Below are positions 26,071 to 34,702 of a stretch of DNA of 51,638 nt, piece by piece. The stretch's first letter is position 1; the number at the start of each line of letters is the position of its first letter. The position numbers and the translations under genes were made by a program. The notes beneath the pieces are model-generated. The model saw only the letters and a program-made list of their open reading frames with translations. It was not told where the DNA came from and did no database searches. The stretch is from Rhodovulum steppense (GTDB lineage: Bacteria > Pseudomonadota > Alphaproteobacteria > Rhodobacterales > Rhodobacteraceae): assembly GCF_004339675.1 (NCBI RefSeq), contig NZ_SLVM01000024.1:1-51638 (forward strand), written 5' to 3'.

Positions 26071-27501
26071 ATGGCGCGCTATGATCAGCCCCTCCTTGCC
26101 GTCGACCTCGATGGTACACTCCTACGCAGCGACATGTTGTTCGAGAGTTTCTGGTCGGCCTGCGGTCGGCGCTGGTGGCAACCCTTCGCCACTCTGCGTG
26201 CGCTTGCCCGAGGGCGGGCCGGGCTCAAGCGATACTTGGCAGAGCATGCCTGCATTGATGTCGCCACCCTGCCTTATGATGCGACCGTCATCGAATACAT
26301 CCGTCGTTTTCAGGATGTCGGCGGGCGTACCGTATTGGTTACAGCCGCTGATGAACTTCTTGCACGGCGCATCGCCGATCACCTTGGAATCTTCGATGAG
26401 GTCCACGGTTCGGATGGCGTGATCAATCTCAAGGCTGATCGGAAGGCTGCTTTCCTGAATGATCGATATGGCGTTGGGCGCTATGCCTACATGGGAGATT
26501 CCAGGGCCGATCTCGCGGTCTGGGCACAGGCTGGCCATGCGGTGACAGTTAACGCTCCCAGCTCCCTGCGCGATGCAGTTGCCGCCATGAAGCCCGCAGC
26601 AGAACACCTGTCCTCGATGCCGACAGTACCGAGCGATTACCTTCGTGCAATCCGTCCGCACCAATGGCTTAAGAACATTCTGGTCTTCATGCCTATGCTG
26701 GCGGCCCATGTCGTCGAGATTGGAGCCTTCGCGGCTTCTCTAATGGCCTTCATGGCCTTTAGCCTGATAGCCTCAAGCGTCTATGTGCTGAATGATCTGC
26801 TTGATCTTGCTGCGGATCGCGCCCATCCGCGCAAGCGCGAGCGCCCCTTTGCTTCCGGGCGGATTCCTATCGCGCATGGTACGTGGTTGGCGGGAGGGTT
26901 GTTCCTCGCGGGAGCGGTGGTCTCTCTGGCGTTAGGGCCTGCCTTTTTTCTGGTGATGGCAGGGTACTACCTTCTGACCACCGCGTATTCTTTAGCGCTC
27001 AAGCGCCGAGTGGTGATAGATATCTGCGTTCTGGCTGGACTCTATACCCTGCGCATCATTGCCGGTGGTGTTGCTACGGGGCTGACGCTCTCGGTCTGGA
27101 TTCTGGCCTTTTCGATCTTCTTTTTCTTTGCGCTTGCCGCAGTGAAGCGGCAGGCTGAACTCGTTGACAGCGGACGCCGCGGAAAGCTCGCCGCTTCCGG
27201 GCGGGGCTATGCGGTCGAGGACCTGCCGGTGATCTCCATGATGGCGATCGGGGCTGGTTACGTTTCGGTGCTGGTGATGGCGCTTTATGTGAACGCCCCC
27301 TCCACGCAGGAACTCTACACCCGCCCAGAGGCGCTCTGGGGCATCTGTTGTGTGTTACTGTACTGGATTTCGCGTACGGTGCTGCTGGCCCATCGTGGGC
27401 AGATGCACGATGATCCTGTGGTTTATGCCGCCAAGGACCGCATCAGCCTGCTGTGTTTCTTGCTGATCCTCGGCTTCGGCTCGGTGGGGCTTTGGCCATG
27501 A
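26071..27501 (+). CDS. HAD-UbiA fusion: phosphatase domain plus polyprenyl (phosphoribose-type) transferase
   Basis: 476 aa. Residues 8-170 form a HAD phosphatase: LLAVDLDGTLL with Asp12 nucleophile and Asp14, VTAADE around residue 90, and YMGDSRAD with Asp143. Residues 190-476 form a UbiA-type membrane transferase: RPHQWLKNILVFMPML, then the first Asp-rich motif NDLLDLAADRAHP (241-253) and a second conserved segment near AVKRQAEL. Homologues of this subgroup make decaprenylphosphoryl-5-phosphoribose, and the HAD domain could remove the 5-phosphate. The gene follows the GT-C enzyme by 20 nt, suggesting a donor-plus-transferase module; the product is inferred. Confidence 0.87.
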   Translation: MARYDQPLLAVDLDGTLLRSDMLFESFWSACGRRWWQPFATLRALARGRAGLKRYLAEHACIDVATLPYDATVIEYIRRFQDVGGRTVLVTAADELLARRIADHLGIFDEVHGSDGVINLKADRKAAFLNDRYGVGRYAYMGDSRADLAVWAQAGHAVTVNAPSSLRDAVAAMKPAAEHLSSMPTVPSDYLRAIRPHQWLKNILVFMPMLAAHVVEIGAFAASLMAFMAFSLIASSVYVLNDLLDLAADRAHPRKRERPFASGRIPIAHGTWLAGGLFLAGAVVSLALGPAFFLVMAGYYLLTTAYSLALKRRVVIDICVLAGLYTLRIIAGGVATGLTLSVWILAFSIFFFFALAAVKRQAELVDSGRRGKLAASGRGYAVEDLPVISMMAIGAGYVSVLVMALYVNAPSTQELYTRPEALWGICCVLLYWISRTVLLAHRGQMHDDPVVYAAKDRISLLCFLLILGFGSVGLWP

Positions 27502-27519
27502 CTGGCCGTTCCCCGGTAC

Positions 27520-28338
27520 TCAGTTCGCTTCCCTAGGCGAGTCCCCATAACGATAGGCGTTCAGCACCACACCCAGCACATTGGTGTGCTCGGCGATCTC
27601 ACGCTCGCAGGTGTCGAACTGGGCAAAGCGCGTATCCTCGGCGCGGATCACGATCAGCGCGCAATCGGCATTCTTCAGGAAGGCGCGGGTGTCGTCGTTG
27701 ACCAGCACCGAGGGCAGGTCGAAGATCATCACGTCCGGCTTGTAGGCGGCCTCGATCGCATCGAGCATGTCGACGGTATCCTCGGCCAGCAGCAGCCGGG
27801 TCGGATCGGTTTCCGGGTGGCGTGCCATCGAGAGAGCGACATTGTCGCCATAGCGCAGGGCGTTGCGGGCGAAGGGGACTGCGCCGGTCAGCACCTCGCC
27901 GATTCCATGCGGCGGTTCGGTCTCGAAGAAGCGGTGCACCGAGGGGTCGCGCAGGTCGAGATCGAGAAGGATCGAGCGCAGGTCGCGCTGTCGGCCGAGT
28001 CCCAGCGCCAGGTTGCAGGCAATCGTGGTCTTGCCCGATCCCGGCATCGGCGAGGTGATCGCCAGCCGTTTCCAGCCGTTCTGGCGCATCTGCAGCAGCA
28101 CTTTGGTGCGCAGGATATCGAAGGGCGTTGCTGCTGCTCCCGCCTCGCGCGTGACCACGAGATGGTCAATCAGCCGCCGCTCGTCGACCTCGAAGGGCGC
28201 AAGCGCCTGCCAGAGCGCATCGGTTTCGGGCACGGTCTCGGCGGGCCGGGCCTGGAGCTGGTGTCGGGCGGGAACCATCGCCCCCTGTCCCGTGCGGGTT
28301 TTTCGGGCCTTCTCGAGAGCTGCCTGAAGTTTTTCCAT
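27520..28338 (-). CDS. BY-kinase-like P-loop ATPase (Wzc/CpsD-type cytoplasmic domain)
   Basis: 272 aa from ATG 28338 (GAGA upstream). Walker A is SPMPGSGKTTIACNLALGLG, Walker A' is ILLDLDLRDPSV and Walker B is VMIFDLPSVLV, the triad of bacterial tyrosine kinases in EPS clusters. The start is 26 nt after the Wzz-like gene stop, so the kinase and copolymerase are separate polypeptides in one operon. The C-terminus (NAYRYGDSPREAN) has only two tyrosines and lacks the usual Tyr cluster, so autophosphorylation-based control may differ or be absent. The N-terminal helical segment MEKLQAALEKARKTR resembles that of XrtA-cluster kinases. Confidence 0.87.
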   Translation of the reverse strand: MEKLQAALEKARKTRTGQGAMVPARHQLQARPAETVPETDALWQALAPFEVDERRLIDHLVVTREAGAAATPFDILRTKVLLQMRQNGWKRLAITSPMPGSGKTTIACNLALGLGRQRDLRSILLDLDLRDPSVHRFFETEPPHGIGEVLTGAVPFARNALRYGDNVALSMARHPETDPTRLLLAEDTVDMLDAIEAAYKPDVMIFDLPSVLVNDDTRAFLKNADCALIVIRAEDTRFAQFDTCEREIAEHTNVLGVVLNAYRYGDSPREAN

Positions 28339-28364
28339 GATTTTTTCTCGGTACGGCGCCGGGG

Positions 28365-29915
28365 TCAGTTCGTGCCGGTCGCGCCAGGCATCTGCCCGGC
28401 CGGGAACTGGGAACGATCCAGACCGGGACTGGACCATAGTGCGGGCAGCAGCGCGGTCGCCAGGACGAAGGACACACCCAGAAGCCGCCGACGCCGCACC
28501 AATCTGCCATCCCTGGCGCGCATATGGGGGATCGTGGTGATGGGCGTGATATTGAATCGGCCGGTCAGTTCGCCCGGGCTACGGATATTCCGGTTCAGGA
28601 GTTCCAGAAGCACGAAATAGGCTGCTGCAAGCCCAATGCCTGCCACCGCCCCCAGGGCTGCCACCTTTGACCGGTTGGGGCCCGTGGGCACTTGGGGAAC
28701 GCTGGCATTCTCGATCACACTGACGCGTTGTCCCTGGGCGGTGCTTTCGATCCGTTCGCTCATCCTGGCCTGATTGAGGTTGGCCACAGCGGCGTTGTAG
28801 CGGGTCTGGATCATCTGGTAGTCACGTTCCAGACTGGCCAGCTGGATGCCGTTTGCCGCACTTTGCGAGATCGCGCGCTGCAGTCCGTCCAATTCCTCTG
28901 TGGTATCTGCTATATCGCTATCGAGTGTCGCGATCTGGTTGTCGATCTGGGAGAGGGTTGCATCGAGCAGCGCCTGTTCCGGCGAGACCTCTCCGCCCTC
29001 GCCGGTCAGCCCGGCCGCAGTCTGGGCGGCAACGACGGCTTCCAGCCGGTCAACCATTGCCTGCAGCCGGATCACCCGGGGGCTCTGGTCGGAATAGACT
29101 GACCTCGCGTTCTCGAGTTCTGCCCGGGCCACGATCAGGCGTTCCTCCTCTGGAGAGCGGCGACGCCCGATCCCCTCGATCGAGCTGATCCGGCCGGTGG
29201 TCTCGAAGATGCGCAGGAAATCCTGGCGCTGAGACTGCAACGCCCTGAGATCACGCTCCAGCCGGGACAGCCGTTCCTGAAGCAGGGTCTGTCGGCCGAG
29301 CCGGTAGCTTTGTTCCTCGGGTAAGGCCTCGGCGTTCTCGGACTTGAAGGTCGCGATCGCCGTACTCTGGCGGTCGAGCTCCTGGCCCAGTCGCTGCACT
29401 TCCTGCTCGAAGAACGAGAGCGTGCTTTCCGCGCGCGAGGTCCGGAAGCGCGCGTTTTCCTGAAGCACCAGCGTGACATATTCGTTGACGACATCCGCCG
29501 CGATCCGGCCGGAATGCGAAGAGAAGCTGATCGTCATCAGCGTCGCCTGCTCGCGCCCCGCACTGCGCCGGATCCGCGTCGAGGACCGCATCTTGCTCAC
29601 CACCGCGTCGGGCTCCATCTGCCGGATGTCGGGAAAGACGCGGAAGCGGTTGGCGATGTCTATGAGGTTCGCTCGGGTCAACAGGCGCTGCTCGATGATG
29701 TCGAGCTGTTCTGTCGCCCCGGTCTGCACCGTCGAGACGACCATGTTGTCCGGGATTTGCGGGGCTTCGACGAGCAGGCGGGCGGAGGTCTCGTAGGTCT
29801 CGGGCAGCTTGAATGCCGCGACAATGCCGCCAGCCACGCCGATCAGCACGAAGAGCGCCATCACCGGCAGGCGGCGCAGGAACAGGGCCCAGTAGAGCTG
29901 CAGGTCGAAATTCAT
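28365..29915 (-). CDS. Wzz/GumC-like chain-length determinant (polysaccharide copolymerase)
   Basis: 516 aa. An N-terminal membrane helix (LPVMALFVLIGVAGGIVAAF) is followed by a Wzz domain (PETYETSARLLVEAPQIP) and then about 250 residues of coiled coil (Gln/Glu/Arg/Leu-rich, roughly 165-400). A second membrane segment VAALGAVAGIGLAAAYFVLL ends the periplasmic part. After it come a basic cytoplasmic stretch and, unusually, a third hydrophobic segment (LLGVSFVLATALLPAL). It regulates polymer length with the polymerase and kinase. It overlaps the upstream ATPase gene by four bases (ATGA). Confidence 0.88.
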   Translation of the reverse strand: MNFDLQLYWALFLRRLPVMALFVLIGVAGGIVAAFKLPETYETSARLLVEAPQIPDNMVVSTVQTGATEQLDIIEQRLLTRANLIDIANRFRVFPDIRQMEPDAVVSKMRSSTRIRRSAGREQATLMTISFSSHSGRIAADVVNEYVTLVLQENARFRTSRAESTLSFFEQEVQRLGQELDRQSTAIATFKSENAEALPEEQSYRLGRQTLLQERLSRLERDLRALQSQRQDFLRIFETTGRISSIEGIGRRRSPEEERLIVARAELENARSVYSDQSPRVIRLQAMVDRLEAVVAAQTAAGLTGEGGEVSPEQALLDATLSQIDNQIATLDSDIADTTEELDGLQRAISQSAANGIQLASLERDYQMIQTRYNAAVANLNQARMSERIESTAQGQRVSVIENASVPQVPTGPNRSKVAALGAVAGIGLAAAYFVLLELLNRNIRSPGELTGRFNITPITTIPHMRARDGRLVRRRRLLGVSFVLATALLPALWSSPGLDRSQFPAGQMPGATGTN

Positions 29916-30793
29916 TCTGCGGCCTTCCCGAAACTGTCGAGCGGCTCGGCCAGCAACAGCGGATCGCCGAGCGGCTTGAGGATCAGCCCGTCGCGCACCA
30001 GTTCGCGGATCGTGCCCACGCCGACCTTGTCCTGGTCTGCGCTCGAGGCATAGACGAGCGCCAGATCGCAGAGCTTGTTCACCACGCGCGGTATGCCTCC
30101 GGATTCCTCGAAGATGCAGCGGGTCGCCTCGGGGGTGAATTCCTTGCCCGTCCCGCCAACGTGCTGCAGCCTGTGTGCGATATAGTCACGGGTCGTGGCG
30201 ATATCCATCGGCTCGAGATGGTAAACCGCCATCACCCGCTGGGCGAACTGCCTCAGTTCGGGGCGGCGGATCAACTCGCGCAGCTCGGGCTGGCCGACCA
30301 GGATGATCTGCAGCAGCTCGTCCTTGCCCGAGTTGATGTTGGTGAGCATGCGCAGCTCTTCCAGCGTCTCGGCGCCGAGGTTCTGCGCCTCGTCCACGAT
30401 CAGCGCGACATGGCGCCCGGCGGCGTATTCGTCGAGCACGAAACCCTGGAACTGCTGGAACAGCGAGACATAGTCGGCCCCCGGCGTCACCGCGACGTCC
30501 AGCGCGTTCAGCACCCAGCGCAGCAGATCCCCCCGCCCGCCCTGGGCGTTCGAGATCAGGCCCACGGTCACCTCGTCATCGACCCGCCGCAGGAGCGCCT
30601 GGATCAGCGTGGTCTTGCCGGTTCCCACCTCGCCGGTGACCACGGTCAGCGGCGCACGCGTTACAAGCCCGTATTCCAGCACCGAGAAGGCCCGGGCGTG
30701 GGCCCGTGTCCAGAACAGGAAGTCCGGGTCCGGCACCAGCGAGAAGGGCCGCTCGGTAAAGCCGAAATGGGCGTTGTAGAGGGAGCTGCTCAT
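29912..30793 (-). CDS. ExeA-like AAA ATPase (exosortase/EPS-cluster associated)
   Basis: 293 aa. It starts with the ExeA-type YNAHFGFTERPFSLVPDPDF. Walker A is TGEVGTGKTTLI (Lys60) and Walker B is ALIVDEAQNL (Asp134, Glu135). The C-terminal lid region includes GGIPRVVNKLCDLALVYA. Proteins of this type accompany XrtA-class EPS/exosortase loci next to Wzz and kinase genes, as here, although their exact role in export is not established. It is first in a leftward three-gene unit with the Wzz-like and kinase genes. The upstream sequence contains GAGGAGG about 40 nt before the ATG. Confidence 0.87.
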   Translation of the reverse strand: MSSSLYNAHFGFTERPFSLVPDPDFLFWTRAHARAFSVLEYGLVTRAPLTVVTGEVGTGKTTLIQALLRRVDDEVTVGLISNAQGGRGDLLRWVLNALDVAVTPGADYVSLFQQFQGFVLDEYAAGRHVALIVDEAQNLGAETLEELRMLTNINSGKDELLQIILVGQPELRELIRRPELRQFAQRVMAVYHLEPMDIATTRDYIAHRLQHVGGTGKEFTPEATRCIFEESGGIPRVVNKLCDLALVYASSADQDKVGVGTIRELVRDGLILKPLGDPLLLAEPLDSFGKAAE

Positions 30794-31294
30794 GACCTGC
30801 TCTCGCGATGTCCTTGGCCCCGGGTGCGGCGCTGCCGGTCACGAGGTGCGAATGAAGGGTAACTTTTACCTCCTCTTTTGGCGGTAGTGACAAGTTGCGT
30901 CATTTTCAAGGCAATCCCGTGGCTGCCCCCCGGGCTGCACTCTATCTCATGAGGCGTCGATTCGCTGGGATCGCGCACGATTCCGGGGCTTGAGGTGTCT
31001 TGACGTTTCCGCCAGATCGACAATCCTGCCGCGTCAGCCGGGCTGTCCCTGCCTGTTGCTCCTGCAGGTTGCGGTGGCGCCGTGTACACGCCTGAAACTC
31101 GCCTGATTGGCAAGAAAATCATCGGAAAATCAAGGCGGCCCCAATCGGGGCTTTGATTCATTTCGGCCATAATGTTACCGTATTCGATGTGGGCTAGGCG
31201 ATTGTCTGGCTCCGGGGGAAAGACTTGGCGGCCCGCGTGCCGCGGGTGACGGGGTGCAACTTTTTGAAGGATCGGCTTCGGCCGGTTGCTGCCT
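30794..31294. other. 501-bp divergent intergenic region between ATPase and sugar transferase
   Basis: No supportable gene. It is more AT-rich near 30840-30910 and 31090-31190 than the flanks and probably carries promoters for the leftward export operon and the rightward 31295-37294 operon. A weak TTGACG at 31000-31005 has no good -10 box at the right spacing. Confidence 0.5.
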
Positions 31295-31987
31295 ATGACA
31301 TTGTATTTGAACGACTTGAACGCGGACGGGCAGGCGAGGCCGGTATTCGGACCCGTACCCCGCCACCACAAAGGCCCTGCCGGGGTCTATCGTGCCATCC
31401 TCAAACGCATGCTCGATCTGGTCCTGGTCATCCTGACCGCGCCCTTCAGCGTGCCGCTGATCCTTTTCATGGCACTGCTCGTCACCACCGACGGGCACCG
31501 ACCGTTCTACACACAGCTGCGCGTCGGTCGGAACGGAAAGGCCTTCCGGCTGTGGAAGCTTCGCACGATGGTTCCCGATGCCGACCGGATCCTCGAGGAC
31601 TATCTCGCCCGGAACCCGGTGGCCCGGCTGGAATGGACCGCGACGCAGAAGCTCAAGCGCGACCCACGGATCACCCCGGTCGGACGTTTCCTGCGCAAGA
31701 CCTCGCTCGACGAGTTGCCGCAGCTCATCAACGTGCTGAACGGAACGATGTCGCTGGTCGGCCCGCGACCGATGATGGTGGCCCAGAAGCCGTTCTATCC
31801 CGGCACCGCCTATTACGATCTGCGCCCCGGCATCACTGGACTTTGGCAGATTTCCGACCGCAACGAGTGCGATTTCGTCGGCCGCGCGCCCTATGACGAG
31901 CAATATCACCGGGTCCTGTCCTTCTGGACCGATCTCGTCGTCCTGTTCCGGACCGTCGCGGTCGTGCTGCGCGGGACCGGCTACTGA
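31295..31987 (+). CDS. Undecaprenyl-phosphate sugar phosphotransferase (ExoY/WcaJ-type, initiating enzyme)
   Basis: 230 aa from ATG 31295. A short N-terminus and one membrane hairpin (DLVLVILTAPFSVPLILFMA) precede the catalytic domain. The family motifs are present: LWKLRTMVPDAD, RFLRKTSLDELPQLINVL with the essential Asp-Glu pair, SLVGPRPM and RPGITGLWQISDR. It attaches the first sugar-1-phosphate to undecaprenyl phosphate and so starts repeat-unit synthesis. Its small size (no extra N-terminal helices) fits the ExoY/PglC-like class. It begins the rightward export operon and is followed by a strong hairpin at 32039-32070. Confidence 0.93.
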   Translation: MTLYLNDLNADGQARPVFGPVPRHHKGPAGVYRAILKRMLDLVLVILTAPFSVPLILFMALLVTTDGHRPFYTQLRVGRNGKAFRLWKLRTMVPDADRILEDYLARNPVARLEWTATQKLKRDPRITPVGRFLRKTSLDELPQLINVLNGTMSLVGPRPMMVAQKPFYPGTAYYDLRPGITGLWQISDRNECDFVGRAPYDEQYHRVLSFWTDLVVLFRTVAVVLRGTGY

Positions 31988-32038
31988 CCGGCAATTGAAC
32001 GATCCATGGCTTGCGTGCAGGCCGTGGGTTCGAAAGAT

Positions 32039-32070
32039 AGAAGGGCAGGCCACTCGTGGCCTGCCCTTCT
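32039..32070 (+). terminator. Strong 15-bp hairpin between sugar transferase and TPR lipoprotein genes
   Basis: AGAAGGGCAGGCCAC (32039-32053) pairs perfectly with 32056-32070. The downstream sequence (GCGGCACTTCG) is not T-rich. It may be a partial terminator or an RNA-processing/stability element that sets lower or separate expression for the downstream export genes; the next start is 33 nt away. Confidence 0.55.
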
Positions 32071-32103
32071 GCGGCACTTCGATTGAACGAAGGATCCTGT
32101 CCC

Positions 32104-34557
32104 GTGCGTGTTCTGACCCGACTGCTTCCCGCCGCCCTTCTGGGCTCCACGCTGATGCTCTCGGCCTGCCAGTCCTCCGAGGACAAGGCCGAAGGCCATT
32201 ACCAGGCCGCCCTCGACCTGATTGCGGAGCGCGACTACGACCGCGCCATCGTCGAGCTGCGCAACGTTTTCCAGAACGACGGCTTCCATCGCGAGGCACG
32301 TTACCGCTTCGCCGAGTTGATGCTGAACCACCGCGGCAACCGGCAGGAGGCCTACAGCCAGTACCTGCGCCTCGCCGAACAGTACCCGGACGATCTGGAA
32401 GCGCGGATCGCCCTGACCGAACTTGCCTTCGGCTCCAATCTTTGGGACGAGGTGGAGCGCCATGGCAGCAAGGCGGAGGAATTGGCTCCGGAGGATCCCC
32501 GGGTCGAAGCCATCGCCGTGATGCGGTCCTATCGTGCTGCTATCCTGGCCCAGAACGGTGCGGGCCGTAGCGAGGCGGCGCGTCGTGCGGATGCCCTGCT
32601 GTCCGAACAGCCCGACAACTTCCTGTTGCGCAATGTCATGATCGACAATGCGCTGCGAGAGTCCGACCTGCCCCGAGCGTTGGCCGAAATCGACAAGGTG
32701 ATCGCTCAACAGCCTGACGATCCTCGCTACTATCAGGAGCGGCTGCGGGTTCTCGGCGGACTCGGTGACATGGGGGCGATCGAGGCACAGTTGCGCCAGA
32801 TGATCGAGCGCTTTCCCGACGACGTGAACAACAAGGCGATGCTGGTGCGCTTCTACCTCTCGCAACAGGATGCTGATGGGGCCGAGGCCTTCTTGCGCGA
32901 GCTTGCTTCAGCCTCGGCGCCCGAGGATTCTGGTCCCACGGTGGACCTGATCCGCTTCCTCGCCGAGGTGCGCGGCGCCGAGGCTGCCCGGGCCGAGATC
33001 GACAAGGCGATCGCTGAACGGCCCGACCCGGTGCCGTTCCAGGTGCTGGGCGCGGGGCTCGATTTCGCCGCTGGCAAACGCGACGGGGCGATCGCCACGC
33101 TTGAGGAGGTCCTGAAGGGAGCGGAACCGTCCGAACAGACCCGAAACATCAAGGTCGCATTGGCGCGCATGTTGTTGACCACTGGCAACGAGGTGGGCGC
33201 GCGGACCCGGGTCGAGGAGGTTCTTGCCGAGGAGGCGACGCATCCAGAGGCGCTCAAGATGCGTGCGGCCTGGCTGATCGAGGCCGACGATACCGATACC
33301 GCGATCGCGGCGCTTCGGACTGCACTCGACCGCACCCCGGAAGACGCGCAGGCGATGTCCCTGATGGCTGAGGCCTATTCCCGTTCGGGCCGAGCCGAGC
33401 TTTCGCGCGACTTTCTGGCGCTGGCCGTTGAGGCCTCGGGAAACGCGCCCGCTGAGACCATCCGCTATGCACGGGTCCTGATCGGTGGTGAAAGCTACCT
33501 GTCGGCCGAGGACATCCTGATCAAGGCGCTCCGGTCCACGCCCGACAATCCCGACCTTCTGGTGGTGCTGGGCGAGCTTTACCTGCGGATGGAGGATTTT
33601 CCCCGGGCACAGCAGGTCGCCGACACGCTTCGGCGTCTGGACGATCCGGCGGCGTTGCAGGCCGCCAACGGGCTTGATGCGGAACGGATCAACCGACAGA
33701 GCGGCACCGAAGAGGCCATGGCCTTCCTCGAACAGCTGGCGAGCAGTGCGGACGCGACACTGGCCTCGCGGATCGCCCTGATCCGAGCCCGGATGGCGAC
33801 CGGCGACACCGCGGGTGCGTTGGAACAGGCGCAGGTCCTGAAGCAGGAAAACCCCGGCAACGAGGCGCTGGATTTCGTGCTGGCCACGGCGCATGCAGTC
33901 AACGGCGATCTGGCCGGGGCTGAGGCAATCTATCGCGACCTTGTCGCAACCAACCCGGCCCGGCCGGGGGTCTGGCTGGAAATCTCGCGGGTTCAGCAAC
34001 GCCAGGGCGACCGGGCCGGTGCCATGGCCGCGATCGACGAGGGGTTGGGCCACACGCCCGGAGACGGGCAGCTGTTGTGGGCCCGGGCCTCCTTCCTGGA
34101 ACAGGATGGCGAGATCGACGGGGCCATCGCGATCTATGAGGATCTTTACGAGCGCAATTCCTCGTCGCTGGTCATCGCGAACAACCTTGCCAGCCTTCTG
34201 GCCACCTATCGCCAGGACGAGGCGAGCCTCGAACGCGCCTGGACCATCGCCCGGCGCCTGCGCGACGCCGAGGTGCCGGCGGTTCAGGACACTTATGGCT
34301 GGATCGCCCACAGGCGCGGCGAAAGCGCCGAGGCGCTGCCCTATCTCGAGGCTGCGGCCCGGGGGCTGCCTGGCGATGCGCTGGTCCAGTATCACTTGGC
34401 CCAGGCCTATCTGGCGCTCGGCCGACAGGACGAGGCCCTGGACCAGTTCCGCAAGGCTGTCGAGATCGCTGGTCCCGGTGACAGCCGCGCGCAGATCGAG
34501 GAGGCTCGGCGTCAGATGCATGCCCTGCAGGCGTCCGGAAGCGCCTCCGAGAACTGA
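32104..34557 (+). CDS. TPR-repeat lipoprotein, PrsT-like (EPS/exosortase system)
   Basis: 817 aa starting at GTG 32104, with AAGGA eight bases upstream. The N-terminus is a lipoprotein signal with lipobox LSAC (about residues 19-22: LMLSACQSS). The rest is almost wholly helical tetratricopeptide repeats (for example GHYQAALDLIAERDYDRAIV and LVQYHLAQAYLALGRQDEAL), about 18-20 units. It resembles PrsT, the TPR lipoprotein of PEP-CTERM/exosortase clusters. It probably sits in the periplasm, tethered to a membrane, as a scaffold linking polymerase, export channel or exosortase substrates. It is followed by the export protein gene after 145 bp. Confidence 0.87.
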   Translation: MRVLTRLLPAALLGSTLMLSACQSSEDKAEGHYQAALDLIAERDYDRAIVELRNVFQNDGFHREARYRFAELMLNHRGNRQEAYSQYLRLAEQYPDDLEARIALTELAFGSNLWDEVERHGSKAEELAPEDPRVEAIAVMRSYRAAILAQNGAGRSEAARRADALLSEQPDNFLLRNVMIDNALRESDLPRALAEIDKVIAQQPDDPRYYQERLRVLGGLGDMGAIEAQLRQMIERFPDDVNNKAMLVRFYLSQQDADGAEAFLRELASASAPEDSGPTVDLIRFLAEVRGAEAARAEIDKAIAERPDPVPFQVLGAGLDFAAGKRDGAIATLEEVLKGAEPSEQTRNIKVALARMLLTTGNEVGARTRVEEVLAEEATHPEALKMRAAWLIEADDTDTAIAALRTALDRTPEDAQAMSLMAEAYSRSGRAELSRDFLALAVEASGNAPAETIRYARVLIGGESYLSAEDILIKALRSTPDNPDLLVVLGELYLRMEDFPRAQQVADTLRRLDDPAALQAANGLDAERINRQSGTEEAMAFLEQLASSADATLASRIALIRARMATGDTAGALEQAQVLKQENPGNEALDFVLATAHAVNGDLAGAEAIYRDLVATNPARPGVWLEISRVQQRQGDRAGAMAAIDEGLGHTPGDGQLLWARASFLEQDGEIDGAIAIYEDLYERNSSSLVIANNLASLLATYRQDEASLERAWTIARRLRDAEVPAVQDTYGWIAHRRGESAEALPYLEAAARGLPGDALVQYHLAQAYLALGRQDEALDQFRKAVEIAGPGDSRAQIEEARRQMHALQASGSASEN

Positions 34558-34702
34558 AGCGGGCAAGGGAGGGCGGCTGCCCCCCGTGCGTGACAGCGGC
34601 ACTACACCTCGCCGTGCGATACGGCGGGCGGCGCATTATGGCCTTTTCTTGCCCGGCCATGCCGACGAGAATGACGCCAATTCTGGCAGGAAGGCAGAGA
34701 GC

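Noticed and set aside
32908-34602. A 564-codon minus-strand frame opposite the TPR lipoprotein gene
   Set aside because: It mirrors the repetitive GC-rich TPR gene and has no recognisable motif or ribosome binding site.
33893-34702. N-terminal extension of the Wza-like protein into the TPR gene region
   Set aside because: The extension is out-of-frame translation of the TPR gene; the true start at 34703 has a ribosome binding site and a signal peptide.
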